DNA of 64,000 nt from Morella rubra (taxonomy: Eukaryota > Streptophyta > Magnoliopsida > Fagales > Myricaceae): positions 24,459,344 through 24,523,343 of the forward strand of contig CM025854.1 in assembly GCA_003952965.2 (NCBI GenBank). The letters are read 5' to 3'. The notes beneath the pieces were generated by a model that saw only the letters and a list, made by a program, of their open reading frames with translations, did not search any database and was not told the DNA's origin. Shown piece by piece: positions 10,872 to 23,746 of this stretch; the first letter of the stretch is position 1; each line of letters opens with the position of its first letter. The position numbers were made by a program, and so were the translations under genes.

Positions 10872-12292
10872 GTCGTACGTAGAGAAATAAATGGAATGTT
10901 TGGTGAACGCTGTTGTTAAGTTTTTCATCATTTCGAACTTCTATTTTATCACTTAAAAGTCTTCCTTCTGACTTGAGATGTGGAGGATGTTTTTTCCTTT
11001 GTCATCTAGAACTAGAACAATGGAATGTGCTTCTGATCTTCTACAAGAATTCTCGTATTTAGTAAAACAGCACGGAAAGAAATGGAAATAATGCTTCCCA
11101 ACACGAGATTCTGAGTTATTGTTCATCTGTTAAGCAATCTATACGATATCCGGATATGGATACAAAACTAATTATCAAGAAGTTGCAATTGTGATAGAAT
11201 ACCCAGAGAACAGTAATTTGTATATATTTAGATAAATAGAGTCTTCCTCCTAGCCCAAGAAAAAAAAGAAAGAACCAAAGATAGAATAATCTTATCTCTA
11301 TCTCTGTTTTCGTTTCGTTTTCTTATCAATTCCTTGTGGCAGCCTCTGCACTCTGCAGGACAGGCCGCGATAGTCGTCAGCTGCTGTTAGTGTCCCAATT
11401 TTTTTATTAGGGGCCGGTAAATCAAGTCTGCTTTTGTAGATATTTGAAGGATTGTGCGCAATACGCGTGGGTTGCTGTCCTCATGGATTATTTTTCATTA
11501 AATCGTGAGACTGGCTAGTAGTGCTGGAACTTCTTTCTGCGCCTTACACGGATCCTTAATCCTTTGTTTATCCATATTCTAGACTTACTAACGTGTTTCT
11601 TTGCTCCATCAATTAGCACCATTCATCAGCTTACAGAAAAAAAAAAAAAAAATTAGCATCATTCATCCATGATCCATTCTTACGCGTTTCCCGATCAAAA
11701 GTCCTAGGTGATGTTCGTTTTAATGTTTTTTTTAAGATTATGATGAAATTGTGAATATTTAGGTAGTGTTAAAGTTGTATAAGAATGCGTGCAGAAGTTG
11801 TTGAAAATGATTGGTGTGTATAAAAAAGGTAATAAAATGTTGTATTGGAATACGTGTGTGTTATGATATTTGAATTGTAAAAATAAAAGTAAGATTCAAA
11901 TCCTACAAAAAGGATGAAAACGAACATGACCATAACACTGTTCTCTCTACTATCTCCGGTCCATCTTAGGTGGTATTTGCAAACTAAAATTTTAGCCATT
12001 TCAAATTTTAGTCAAGAAAATAAATATAAAATAAATATAAAAAAAATCTCTCTCTACTCCTGTCATAGAGGCCAAGTTGTGCATGGGCGGTGCTGGTGCC
12101 GGTTTTTACCCCCACCAACATCGGCCCCGTTTAGGCCGATAATCGGTGCCTACTGATACCAGTGTTAGCGATACCAGTAGGTGGTTACCGGTAAAAGAGA
12201 GAGAGAGAGGAGCGGGTGGCCCTAACTAGGGGCTAAAGGCCACGCGATCGGCCAGAGAGGCACATCTTCAAAATGCATCGTTTGTTATCCAT
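10872..12292. other. Intergenic, AT-rich
   Basis: The 3' flank of the phospholipase gene and AT-rich DNA with A runs. At about 12090-12240 the sequence becomes GC-richer, with repeated accggt/ggtgcc words related to a stretch at 12840-12900 on the far side of the minisatellite. This may be a degraded mobile element whose interior is the minisatellite. No gene is recognised. Confidence 0.4.
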
Positions 12293-12667
12293 ATCTTTCC
12301 TCATACAGCTCTGACAATATCTTTTCCTTTTTTGTTTGAATCTTTCCTTGTACAGATTCGTCAATTTTGGTGATATCTTTCCTTGTACAAATTCATCAAT
12401 TCTTGTGATATCTTTCCTTGTATAGCTCTAGCATTATCTTTCCCTCTACTGTTTGAATCTTTCCTTGTACAACTCTAGCGTTATCTTTACCTTTGTTGTC
12501 TATATCTTTCCTTGTACATAGTGGCCAATTATGGCAATATCTTTCGTTGTACAGCTCTGGCGATATCTTTCCCTTTGCTGTCCATATCTTTCATTGTACA
12601 GATTCGCCAATTCTAACGACATCTTTCTTGTACAGCTCTGGTGATATCTTTCTTTGTACAACTTTTA
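12293..12667. repeat. Composite minisatellite with three unit lengths
   Basis: About 14 head-to-tail units, each starting atctttcc. Three classes alternate: a 35-bp unit (ttgtacagattcgccaattctnnnga type), a 26-bp unit (ttgtacagctctggcgat type) and a 21-bp unit (ctttgctgtccat type). The order is roughly 26-21-35-35-26-21-26-21-35-26-21-35-25, giving a recurring 82-bp higher-order period (35+26+21). Units differ by several substitutions, so the array is not new. Confidence 0.85.
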
Positions 12668-13448
12668 TTTACTTAGTTAGGATAAATGTTACTATAGCAT
12701 TAGCTATTAGCAACTCCTTTATATGGTAGTTAGATGTTCTAAAAGCTAGTAATCATCATGTATATTCTCGTTTTCTTATAGAAAAAAATAAAACAGTGAA
12801 AGCGGTGAACCGTCCAACAGTGGGTGGTTTTACCACCACCGTATTTGGTGATATTGGGTACCAATGTCGGTTAACCGGCACCCTGCCGGCACTGGTGATC
12901 AGTCCTTAATAGACGGGTATAGTGAAAGAGTTAAAGTAGACTTCAGTCCTTCCTTCGTTGATAATATCAAGTGTTGCATTAAGAGTGTAACTAAACCGAC
13001 AGAAAGCAACCTACTTTGGTCTATACTAGCTGGTTCTGAAAATTTTTTAGCAGGAAGCTGGCGCCTGTGTGGTTAGGGCTTTTAGGGTCACATTTTCGTT
13101 CTGCAATTACCTATATTCAGTAACTTCTCAAATATATGGAATCAATTCTGTACGCAATTTTGGTCAATCAACTCTCGGATAGATCTAAGGCCATATTTTA
13201 CTTTCCTTGAGCTAATCCCTTATAAAAAGCATCAGCTACTGTTCCCATGGCCTACAATTTGGTGAGGCGATCGAATTGCGTTTTGACTTGAAACTTATCT
13301 TGCAAGAAGTTACTGACTTCTATACATAACGTTAATTTTTTTTTTTTGCCCCCCAATATACATGAGCCCCAAGAGTTTGATTAGTAGGAATTATTTGAAA
13401 GTCAGATTATTGACTTATATATTTTGTTTTCAGTCGTGAAAGACAGTC
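12668..13448. other. Intergenic, no gene seen
   Basis: Includes the GC-richer stretch 12800-12900 (gtggttttaccaccacc; ggttaaccggcaccctgccggcac) that may be the other flank of a decayed element. Otherwise featureless. Confidence 0.4.
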
Positions 13449-13522
13449 GGTCCCGTAGCTCAGTTGGTTAGAGCGTTGGTCTTATGAGCCGAAGGTCGCG
13501 GGTTCGAGCCCCGCCGGGACCA
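13449..13522 (+). tRNA. tRNA-Ile (UAU anticodon), intronless
   Basis: A complete 74-nt cloverleaf. The acceptor GGTCCCG pairs with CGGGACC, discriminator A. The D arm is GCTC/GAGC, the anticodon stem TTGGT/GCCGA (with two G-T pairs), the loop CTTATGA, and the T arm GCGGG TTCGAGC CCCGC. The loop places TAT at positions 34-36, reading AUA (Ile). A box TAGCTCAGTTGG and B box GGTTCGAGCC are present. A short T run (13537-13540) can end Pol III transcription. Isotype is from anticodon only; G at position 37 is unexpected next to U36. Confidence 0.85.
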
Positions 13523-16126
13523 ACTGAGTCTGACGCCTTTTGAGGTACATTAATTATTTTGTGCTTTAGGCACAGCCAATTCCTAGTTTGCATATTGTTG
13601 TTAGAACGCACCAGACAAAAGAAGAACACCACAATTCTCTTCGTGTGTTATGGTTGTGTGATGGAACTGAAGCTAAGCCAAAGGCGAGAGCTTGTCCCTC
13701 TTCCCGGACTCTTTCTAAAACCAACCTTCTCATCTCACAGCTACTTTATCCTCTACAGTAAGAGTGCCCTTCACAAGCATTTTAGAGGCATTGCTTAGGT
13801 AAAATCGATGTGGGTTTCTTTCCTGTTATTTCTTGCGGTTTATTTATTTCTCGCTGCCGGAACACACTGGCAAATCGATTCATACTTTTGTTGAGACTTG
13901 TTTACAACGAGCTATGTCTTTTGTGCTGTCAGAAATGGAGGCTTCGGATTCAGGAGACGTCAAAGTTGCAATAATTACTCATTTTCGTTGGGTAGTCTTA
14001 CTTGTAATATTGTATTCTGTTAGCTTTTATTTGCTTTATTATCTATGAAATGTAGTGTGTTTGATATATATATATATAAGGGCCAATCATAATAAGTTTA
14101 GTTTTGGATGGCTGGTAATTAAGTTGTGTTGAAAATATTGAAATTTGTTCGTAAAAGAATCAAGGGCAAGCCCTCGATACAAGAGGACAACTCCCAACAG
14201 CCTAATCTAATGGGTTCAGTTGGAGGAAAATCCAAAGGCAAAATTTGATACTAATCTATTCCACGATTGTTTTTCTCTCTCAAGTTAAATCTTTAATTTA
14301 CTGCCCGATTTAGATGGTCCAATTCAGAGAGTTGTGTGACTTCTATTGTGTATGTCTCTCTCTTCTAAGTGAACCATATTGAGATAGCAATTGAGAGATA
14401 TCTCTATCCTCTGCAATCACCGGACATGAGAATTGAAAGAGGATAAGATCTGAGCTCCAGCATGTAGCACAGTAGACTCTGGTCATTAATCGGTGAGCAT
14501 TGGATTTCGCTTTATGATTGAATGTGGCTATGTGTGGTGGGCTCCATCCATGTCATCGAGTCCAAGTAAAAAGGGCTAAGGAATGAAGTTAAACGAGGGC
14601 AGCAAATTGAACAAAGGGCTAACAGTTTTCCCATCCTTCACCATGCGAGAGCCAAAACTTGAAAGACAATTTGTATCGAAGTTCTTTTTCTCGATCCATA
14701 AGGAGGAGTTTGTGACTGTGAAACAAGACCAAAAAAGGAGGAGAGAAAGAGAGAATCTTTTGGATATCCACTTGAAGGTGGAAAAGAAATTCGAAAACAA
14801 GAATTTTTTGTAATGGTATATTTAAAAAAAAAAAATTAATATTAAGGCCTAAAAAGCTTTTTTCCAAATTTTAAGAGTCTCTAGTTCAAAATTTTCTTTA
14901 ATGTTATATTTAAAGAAAATTTAATATTAAGACTTTAAAAACTTAACTTAAAGAGCATATTGATTGAAGAGGCCTATTAAATCTCCTAAATTGAAGAAGT
15001 GTTAACTTTTCACTTTTTGTGGTATTTATAAAGTCTAGATTCAACCTTATAATATCTTCTTATTTAATTATAATAATTATAATTAATTCAAAGAAATCCT
15101 ATTAAGTCTAATTCAAACTCTTTATTTATTTATTTTTTTTCACCGTTAGATATTGCTAGCTACTTAACTTATTTGAAACAATATATGTCAAAGTACCAAA
15201 AATATAGAAAAATCATCTCTCAACCATTATTTTTTTTATTCTTATCATTTATTGGACCTTCTCAACTCTTATCTTTTCTCACTAAAATCTTTGGTACTAT
15301 TATTTTAAATTTTTAAATTTAATTTATTTTAGTGATCATTAAAATTAATAAAATCTTACTTAAGATCGAGTATGACTCAAGAAAAATTAAATGATTAGTA
15401 ATATTATTAATTAAAAATGATATATTAATAAATCTAGAATATAACACTTTAAGTAATTTTACATCAAAAAAATACTTTTAACTAATTTTTATTAATATTT
15501 TATTTTTAAATATATTATTTTATAAATTATTATAAAAATCCTCACGTTAGAATTTTGACTAATGCTCCGACTACCATAGAGCCGCTCCTGCGTCAAAGGT
15601 TGAACACCCCACGCAGCAGTACTCGGTTCATGTTGTCAAAGAGTAATGACGAAGATTATGAATTATATTTTGTTTTACTTGCTCCAAAACCCTACTCATT
15701 TGCGTATGAAAAATGTTTTAGTTGTCCGGAAATTTATTTGAAAAGACTGGCTGCAAATTTGAGAACTTTGTCAAATAATTGAAGTATTCATAGGTGATTC
15801 GCTCTATACAAAGATCTCAAGTACGGTATAACATACGGCATCATGATTTTAGTCGGTTTTTAAGAGATGGAATCGGTGATCTCAGGAAGTCCCCATTTCG
15901 TTTCTAGTTTCAATGCTATGCTTATATTGGCTAACACTTTCGAGAAAGAATGTTGAGATTCTGGTGCACACGAACTGATATTTTGGACGCTGGAAGGTTT
16001 TGCAAAATCAGTGATGTCAAAAAAGTCAATAACTGAAAAGCAATTGCCAAGTTGTAACTAATAGTAGTATATCTCCCTTTGGATCACCGTTAGTTTCACT
16101 GACTTAATGTGATTGGCACTTGGCAG
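13523..16126. other. Intergenic or lost 5' part of the LysM gene
   Basis: Only short open frames (13833-14048, 14583-14813, 15555-15782) with no recognised domain. The stretch 14815-15545 is very AT-rich. Missing upstream exons of the LysM gene might lie here but none could be identified. Confidence 0.4.
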
Positions 16127-17540
16127 GGGTGAAACTTTGACTTCGATATCAAAGCATTATGGGGTTTCCATATATGCACGTGCTGCTGCTAATAAGAGTA
16201 TAATGGACATTGACCTTGTTTTCAAAGTGCTGCACCTTAACATTCCTTCTGCCATAGGAGAGGAACAAGTAAGCAAGACTGCAGGATCATCATAAAGCTA
16301 GTCTGACTGTTGTTTATTATCTTCCTTGCAATATAAATTTTTTTAATGATATATATGGTGTGAATGGATTGTGCATATTGTGCTCCTGATTAGTTTGAAT
16401 TTAGTCAAATGGATAAAATCTTTTCTGGCCTAAAGCTCCTTTATAACCTTTCTCCCCTTCCCAATTCCAAAAAAGGAAGCATCCAAATTTCTGATTTGTT
16501 AAGCTGCTCTTCATGTTATCCACTTGAAAAATGGGATTTGTGTGCAACGGTTGAGTTGCTAGGATTGTAGCTTTGAGGTGTTCAGGTATGAAGCTGTTTA
16601 AAGTACATGCCTCGAGATGATGCTTGATCCTCACGAGCAATCATCTATTATTATAAAATGGGCATGAAGTGCAAATGAAATAGGTATCAGTTATTTATAA
16701 GCGTGAAGAAGAAAAATTCTTGTATATTCGGCAAATATAATTTTGGTACACATAATATTCAGCAACAAATCAAGTGTGATGGTATTGACTGTGCCTACAA
16801 AGTTAGCCTGAGACCGTGGTCTGCTCCCTGGAAAAATTCAGCTCTAAGAAATTAACCTGGTTGGCATTTCGGAGAGCCTCAACCCTGGATGTAACTCCTT
16901 AACAATGATTGAGTGACCCTGTGTTCCTGATAAGTCTAACACACTGATATCAGTTGTTGATTTGTAAATCCTCTTTTGACGTAGTAGTAGAGATTCCGAC
17001 TAGTTTTGAGTTTTGATTTGTTCTCTTCTGAAGCTGCAAGTCTTTTTTGATTTTACCAGTATCAGACTGTGATAAGCTGGTTTCGGGGCATTAAACTGCC
17101 AGAAAATCATCTAGGTTCTTTGAATATCTTGGATAGACTTCTGGAGCAGAAGACTTTCACGGTGCTATCCTCTCATTGTTTACCACATGTAAGTGCGCCT
17201 TCTACAATTTTGCAGCTAGATACTATGACTTGACTTCTAGTTCTTTGCTGGTTGATATGGTTGTAAGTTGCTGAATACTATGACCCCAACATGCTTGTGT
17301 GTTTTATATCAGGCTAAAACCACTGGTTATTTTCTAGTTCTGATTCCACTTATAGCATTTTGCGTTAGATGCATAATAGCTGCCTTTCAAACTAGAGTTA
17401 CTGGAGAGTTGAAAGAGGAACTTGTGAGTGAATCAGAGGGACGACATCAGAAGTGCAGAAGCATGCGGTGGAAATCTGCTCTCAGTGACACAAGGGAACA
17501 GATACTTTGGATGCTGACTCAAATTCACATTCCAATGTAA
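16127..17540 (+). pseudogene. LysM-domain membrane protein gene, decayed (frameshift and 3' duplication)
   Basis: Three exons keep splice sites and phase. 16127-16268 encodes GETLTSISKHYGVSIYARAA and then a segment ending LNIPSAIGEEQ, a LysM glycan-binding repeat. 17066-17188 encodes 41 residues ending SSHCLPH. 17313-17540 encodes AKTTGYFLVLIPLIAFCVRC, a membrane segment, followed by KSMRWKSAL-like sequence. In plant homologues the tail reads on through a REPD-type motif. Here one base appears missing after the Arg-Glu codons (about 17491), so the frame shifts and stops at 17538. The exon end and following intron are then repeated in tandem. No 5' exon with a start was found. It may be a pseudogene or an allele with an altered tail; the homologue comparison is from memory. 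Confidence 0.65.
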
Positions 17541-17815
17541 GCACGTGGCATATTACAGTAGTAAATCTCAACATCTGTATCCTCTCAATTCTCAGGAATG
17601 AGTGGGTTTTCTCATGATTGCCGTCTTGATTCTATTAACTAGGTGGAGAGAATTGCAGAAGCATGGCCTGGCTCTCAGTGCACAAGGGAGATTGGTTTGG
17701 ATGCTGACTATTCACATTCCAAGCATGGCATAGTAAATCTCAACAGATGTATCAATTCTCAGGTCCAGTAGTTTTCTCATGAATGCCGTCTTGATTCTAT
17801 TAACTAGAAGAATTG
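17455..17815. repeat. Tandem duplication of about 187 bp (end of LysM exon plus intron)
   Basis: Copy 1 starts at about 17455 (gcagaagcatgcggtgg) and copy 2 at about 17655 (gcagaagcatggcctgg). Both run through ggatgctgact, cacattcca, tctcaaca and the shared gccgtcttgattctattaac tract. Copy 2 has several short deletions relative to copy 1. Confidence 0.8.
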
Positions 17816-18854
17816 ATAGATGCCTGGTAAAGTTGAAGTACAGATTGGTGAACTTGATTACCACTCTGCATGGGGAAGGCCAGAGCGTGGGAATGTCCCT
17901 AATAGTCAGCAAGTACTATTGCTTCAAAATGATGATCTGAATCCCTCAGAGCCATTCGGAAGAGCAAGTTTCTTTCAAAGACTACAGCAAGCCAAGCAAA
18001 TCTCCTAGCAAGTATGGACATCTGCATCCATTAAACCTCTTGATTCTGTGAAATCCTTTTGATTTTCCTTATTTTTCTTTTTCTTTTCTGTTTGCGGTGC
18101 TCTCTCCACCACCGGGTGGTGTGGTCGCCCGAATAGGGTAGTATATATATTGCTAGAATATCGGATTATCCATCATAGGTTTCAGTCAAATCCATCACAC
18201 TAGCCGCAAAGTTTTCTGACGTTCAACTTGAGGTCTATATATCAGTACTCGTATTAAGGGGTGGTGAAAGAAAGGTTTGGTTATTGTAAAATTTGTCATA
18301 AGATTAAGAGCTACAACTATAAAGAAGCTTTATTTTGGCACTGCTGGTTCTAGAACAATGGCCCTCAATTCGCTGCAAAATATGTCCGAGTTGGTTGTAC
18401 CCTTCCCCGTGCAAACAAGGCGGGTTGTACTGTTTCCTTCTTCTCTCGACAGGTTCTGGGTTGGATTGGAGTAACCTTTCGATGGACTTGAAGAACGAGA
18501 TTCTTCTCACCTCGTGGATGTCCCTCTTTACATTCTCACCCTCGCTACGACAATGCTATGGTCTGGTCTTCGATCATGCTGATTTGGACTCGGCTCGTCG
18601 TGTCATTAGAGCAGGGGAATTTTCTCCCATGAACCTCCCTACTGCCATGCTTCCATGACTCAACGTCTAACCCGTCAGGTCAAACCATTTGCAAGTCAAA
18701 AAATTTGATCACCTGATCGGTAACACTGAACTAAAAGATTACATTTTTAATCTTCCGTGATTATAAACCATGTAAAATTGTTCTTGACAAGTCAAAAACC
18801 AAATAAGTAAATTGTCGATAATGTCTTGAACTGTCTTGCTACATTCCCTCTTTT
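17816..18854. other. Orphan open frames between the LysM remnant and the minus-strand gene
   Basis: 17820-18008 could encode 62 residues (MPGKVEVQIGELDYHSAW...) and 18482-18658 could encode 58 residues (MDLKNEILLTSW...). Neither is recognised and neither shows clear exon borders. They could be exons of a decayed gene or chance frames. Confidence 0.35.
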
Positions 18855-21149
18855 TCACCGAACTTTACGAGCTTTATCTTCCTGCCCTATCCCAAGTGAT
18901 TTCTGGGCCTTTTCAATACCTTCAGGATCTGCAATGCAACGACACACAACAACCAATTACACGCCGAGACTTATACAGGCTATGCAAACATTCTCAAAAT
19001 TCACAATAATGGATTATGTAAGGAACAGATGTCATAGGCTTGACAACAAGACTTAATCCTTTAGACTTTCAACTTGGGCTCAATCATGAGAACAACATTA
19101 GCTAGGGATCAAAACCAAGATTTAGGTTTACAAGTAACACCAACCAATTCTGAGCTCAAAAGTTTGATGAGTTAATGAATCTTTATTGGACATTGAGGGT
19201 CTCTCTCCACCAGCTATGTTTTTCTTTTACTGTACTAATGCTTTGTACACTATATATTTACTAATTAACGAGAGACATTGAGAGAGAGATGCATAAACAA
19301 CTTCCTAAATTTGCATTTTTCAGACCTCCAAAAGATGTAGTAGTCAAGGCTATTTAAAATATTACTTCCAGAAAAAGGTATAGATTTGATATCCATCCAT
19401 TATGGTACCATACAAATTGTACAATTTCCATGTCTTCACTACCAAGAAAGGCACAAAGAATTACACTCACCAAAGAACTGTGTGAAAATGCGTGTGAAGA
19501 AGTTCAAGTTGCGGGAGACATTATAGGCCATGGCCGGGGGAAGAGGTTTCACAATGGTGTCAATGCTGAATACTCGTTGAAGAAACTGTACAAACAAAAA
19601 AGTATAATACATTTTAACTGAAGTGAGAACAGATCCAGATGCAAAACTATTTAAAGAAAACGAATGAAAAAGATAAGGGAGCAAAATATTCTTAACAACC
19701 AATTAAAACAGAGTTGTAAAGCTATATAATTGAAGCAGCAAGCGGCTGAAAAGCTCTAAAAGTATGAATTGACAGAAAAGCAGATCACAAAACGTTTGGA
19801 CTACATATTAAGTAATTGATATATGTCCTTTAGACATGCCTTCACTCATTAATAGCAAGCTGGATATTAATGGCTTTCAAAAATCCAAATCCAAATCCAA
19901 TTCAGTGTTCTACAATCATGGAAGACACAAGTGTATAAATGTCACCTCATGCTCTGCCTATATGACAGTCCATCCTCTATAGCAATTGAAAAAGAAAAAA
20001 AGAAAAAGAACTCTAACAGAAGAACTCAAAACAGCAAAATTTCCAAAATCAGATTGAACACAGACACAATGCATTTTATGTCTCTCGTACATGATAAGGA
20101 CATGTCTTGACAGCAAGCCTGACAGACGATGGACCTTTATAGCAATATATACCTCGAGCATTCCAACTAAGATTTCCGTTGCCCTCAGGAAAGCACAAAA
20201 TGGGCCACTACTTGAAACACAAGCAAAGCTCTGGGGAGTAATTTTAGCATTCAGAATAAACAACCTATTGGTGAGAAGAGCAGGGAGTCAGAGCTACTCC
20301 CAAGTCCCAGCAATCATTCTCCACGTTTATTTGATATGTACCACGAGTTAATCCAGTGACAAAATTGCCAAAAGGCTGTTGCACTAATGGCAGCTGTAAG
20401 TGATACTTATCTTGTTTTGAGGCGGATAACGGAGGGAGACATGCCCAACTCCTATATAGATACAGGGACACGAAGCACTATACATATAAGGAAAATGTTT
20501 AAGACGGAAAGAACTACCATTGTCCATCACTTGAAACTCCCTATTGGGGAGAAGTTATAATCTCGCATAGAATGTGGAAATTTGCAACAGCGCCGCAATC
20601 CCAAATCATCCTTCAACAAAAATTTATTTTTTTTAAAAAAAATCTTAATTAAAACAACCAAGACCACTGTGAGTAACCGATTCTGCAAAATGCCTACTTG
20701 CAATGATAAAATTTTAAACAACCGCAAGATAGCAATTAAAAACTATTAATAGGGTAACCAAACATTACCAGCAAGAAATCAAGAATTTTCTCGCTTCCGT
20801 GCACAAATAAGCACAATTCTTTAACCCCCGCAAGCAAATAACCAAGAACTCTAATGCTAGCTACGATTGTCTAGTGAATCCCCACACAAATCAACTATCA
20901 ACGAGAGAGAGAGACCTGGTAATTACGCTGAAAGCTGTAGCGGAGCTGGGGGTCAATTTCGACGAGGGAATCGTCATTGTCGTCATCGTCGCGTTTGGAC
21001 TTGGCCTTGCTTTTGCGAGGCACGTGCATCACGGGTTCGGCCCCAGGTTGCTTCGTGACTTTGAGCTTGGCGTCCCGAAACTCCTCGGTGGCCTCCTCTT
21101 CGCCCCTCCATGGGGCCGACGACATCAACTCCCTCTTCGCCTTCCCCAT
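18855..21149 (-). CDS. Small conserved plant protein of unknown function, 3 exons, 140 aa
   Basis: The exons are 21149-20916, 19585-19471 and 18928-18855, joined by in-phase GT-AG introns into 140 residues plus stop. The N-terminus MGKAKRELMSSAPWRGEE is followed by a basic/acidic stretch (RKSKAKSKR then DDDDNDD, about residues 45-60), then IDPQLRYSFQRNYQ. The C-terminal half has FLQRVFSIDTIVKPLPPAMA, YNVSRNLNFFTRIFTQFFD and PEGIEKAQKSLGIGQEDKAR. I recall very similar unannotated proteins across flowering plants but no assigned function. No signal peptide or membrane span is seen; the charged patch resembles a nuclear localisation signal. The start at 21149 (aaATGG context) is preferred to an in-frame ATG at 21161. 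Confidence 0.85.
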
Positions 21150-23746
21150 TTGTATATTCAATTCACAATCACAGAAGATAGCTAGAAAATTACTATCACA
21201 CCGGCAGACGTACAGAAGAAGAGAGAGACTGTTCCTCTAGTGCGCAGGCATAGGCGATAAGGTTTCTGTATTGCGGCGTGAATTTATACCCTTTTGTTTG
21301 GAGGTCAGAATATCAGCGCCAATGTCTAGGTTACCATACCCGTTTCACAGGTTCGGTCCATTCCAGTTTAGCACAATCCCTTTTTTTTTTTTCTTTTTTT
21401 TTGGTTATTTCCTTTTTTACTTTGGGACGTTGGTTTGAAAAAGTATTCTAGAATATAAATATATTAAATAAAATTTACAAATAAATATTTAAAATTCTAA
21501 AAATTTATACACAAAAATTAATAATTTTTATATAATTTCTAACAACTTTTCACACAAATTACAATATTTTTTTAAAAAAATTATAATAAATATTCTCTCT
21601 CCATACTTTTTAACCTAACTCAAATACTTTTTTATTAAATAATTCATCAAATAATCTCTTTCTACACTTTTTTATAAACTCCAACAAAAATTAAATATCA
21701 TCAAAACTTTTCTTCAACTTTTACACAAAAACCTATAAAACTTCAATCTACATAGATATTCACAATTCTATCAAAATCTTACAAATTTTTACAAAACGAA
21801 CAACCCCTTTATCTTTTATTCCTTTTACATAAATATATTTTTACATCTTTCAACAATAGATATTAACACTTTACACTATAAATTATTATTTTTATTGCAT
21901 TTCACTCACTAAGTGGTATTTGGTCCAAATATTTAAGTATTTGATTTAATAAAATAACTCTAAAATAATATTTCTCTTTATATCAAATCGATCTCTTTTT
22001 TTTTTATCAAAATAAACATAAAAAATTTACTCAAATGATCTCTTCTTTACTTTGTCACCAATTTTCATATACCTAAATTTTTAAACCTTCAAAATTTTGA
22101 CACCTAAACCCCACACAATTGTTATTTGAGTCACGTTATACCCTTTGTTAAAAAATTTCGAAATTCATATTTTAGCTTTGTAAATTATGATTTTTGGGTC
22201 ACCGGGCGAAAAAGATTTGGACTCTTATATCTAAAAAATATTAGTGGAAAACAAGAGCATTGTGTGTGTGTGGATTATTATTATTTTTTTAATGTTTTCG
22301 AGCAAGAGTGTTGTGCTTGATTTTAGGTAATTATCTCTAGGTAAGATCTGCCTTTCAATGTAGTATATGTTTTCTACACTTATCTTGCAAGAAGCTGGCA
22401 AATTGATGGACTTTTTTTTTTGTTATTTTAATTAATGTATGTAAGGATTCAAACTATTAGAAAGGTTCAATTTTGACCAATTATTCGAGATAGTCAAGGG
22501 GCATACAGTGGGTGTTCAAGTAATTGAGTACAATAACTCCATATCCAATTAGCCCCAACAAGCTCAGACCCACTCTTCTCGGGACATCTCAGGAAGCTCA
22601 GCCTCTCCCCATCAGTTCCTTTGATTCCTATCATTTTTTAATTACCATTTTGAAGGTGACATCCTACACCTTCGAAGATTAATTTTATCCACTGGAAATG
22701 TAATTCTTTTTTCTTTGTGATCAAAGCTATGCGGTCCAACATCCCTTGATACAAAATAGGGGTTGGATCTTTTTCTTGATCGATTCGGGGAACAAATGCC
22801 CTAAAGACCTGCGATATCGCGACCGTTTCCTCGTCAACTCGTGCGATTTCGATTTCGTGAGCCTTCAGAAAAGAAAAGAACAGTGGGCGTCTTATTTTGA
22901 TCGGATTAAGAAAAACTGGCCCAACACCTGCTGTGAAACTTGAAAGCGGTGGGGGATTCATGAGAAATCCAGGATATGCAATGCGGAGAGTTGTGCAGAG
23001 CTGCTTAATTATGGCAAACTCCTTACAAAGTTCAGCATCAGTATGGGGTAGACGACAAATGATATGGGTAAAAGTTCAGACCCCGAGAAGGAATCAGGAA
23101 AACAACATTGCTTTTGCACTGTCATTGTCCTTTTGCCACCTTTTTTACCATAATGATGGTCGTCCACCGTCACAGCAAACCATATTGGCTATTAGTCCTT
23201 ATCAATATGATGATCGTCCACCTGCCATCTTAGAATTTCATTCCTTTACATTGGCATAGGCTCGCAAAGGAACCAACTATCGCTCCCCCAGACACGGGCA
23301 TCACCCCTTCTGTTATTATTGTACTCTGTTTTTGTCCAAAAAGAAAAAAACAGGGTCACTTTAACATTGATGCCGGTAGCTTTTCCCAATAAACTGCAAC
23401 TAGTTTAACTAGATGGAGCCCTCGGGTCATACCACATATATGAGCGCAAATCCATTCCCCACCCAGATCAGTAGTATGAAGGATTAAAGAGGATAACTCG
23501 AATTGTACTTGCGGTCCCTTGTACTTCCAAGTATAATTGGTCCAGAAAAATTAACAACCACCTTAATAAATTTGGATAATCTGATTCATCCAGTGGTGGA
23601 AAAACTGCTAAAAACTCAATTTATATATGAAACGAAAATCGCAGCTTCAATTCCCTCGGGTTCGTAATGTTTTGTTTAGAAAACAAGAATTGTAGAAAAC
23701 CCATAGGGGAAAAGAAGAAGAAAGAGACAAAGAGAGAACGAAACCT
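21150..23746. other. Intergenic, AT-rich; weak open frames only
   Basis: 21430-22120 is strongly AT-rich and pyrimidine-biased. An open frame at 22638-22961 (minus) and one at 22897-23259 (plus) lack any recognised domain or homologue motif. A short repeat pair, gatggtcgtccacc / gatgatcgtccacc, occurs at about 23156 and 23210. No gene is supported. Confidence 0.45.

Noticed and set aside
12293..12667. CRISPR-like array
   Set aside because: Units are contiguous and of three lengths with no unique spacers; the genome is a plant. It is a minisatellite.
22638..23259. Overlapping open frames on both strands
   Set aside because: No recognised motif, no splice pattern and low complexity; not enough to call a gene.
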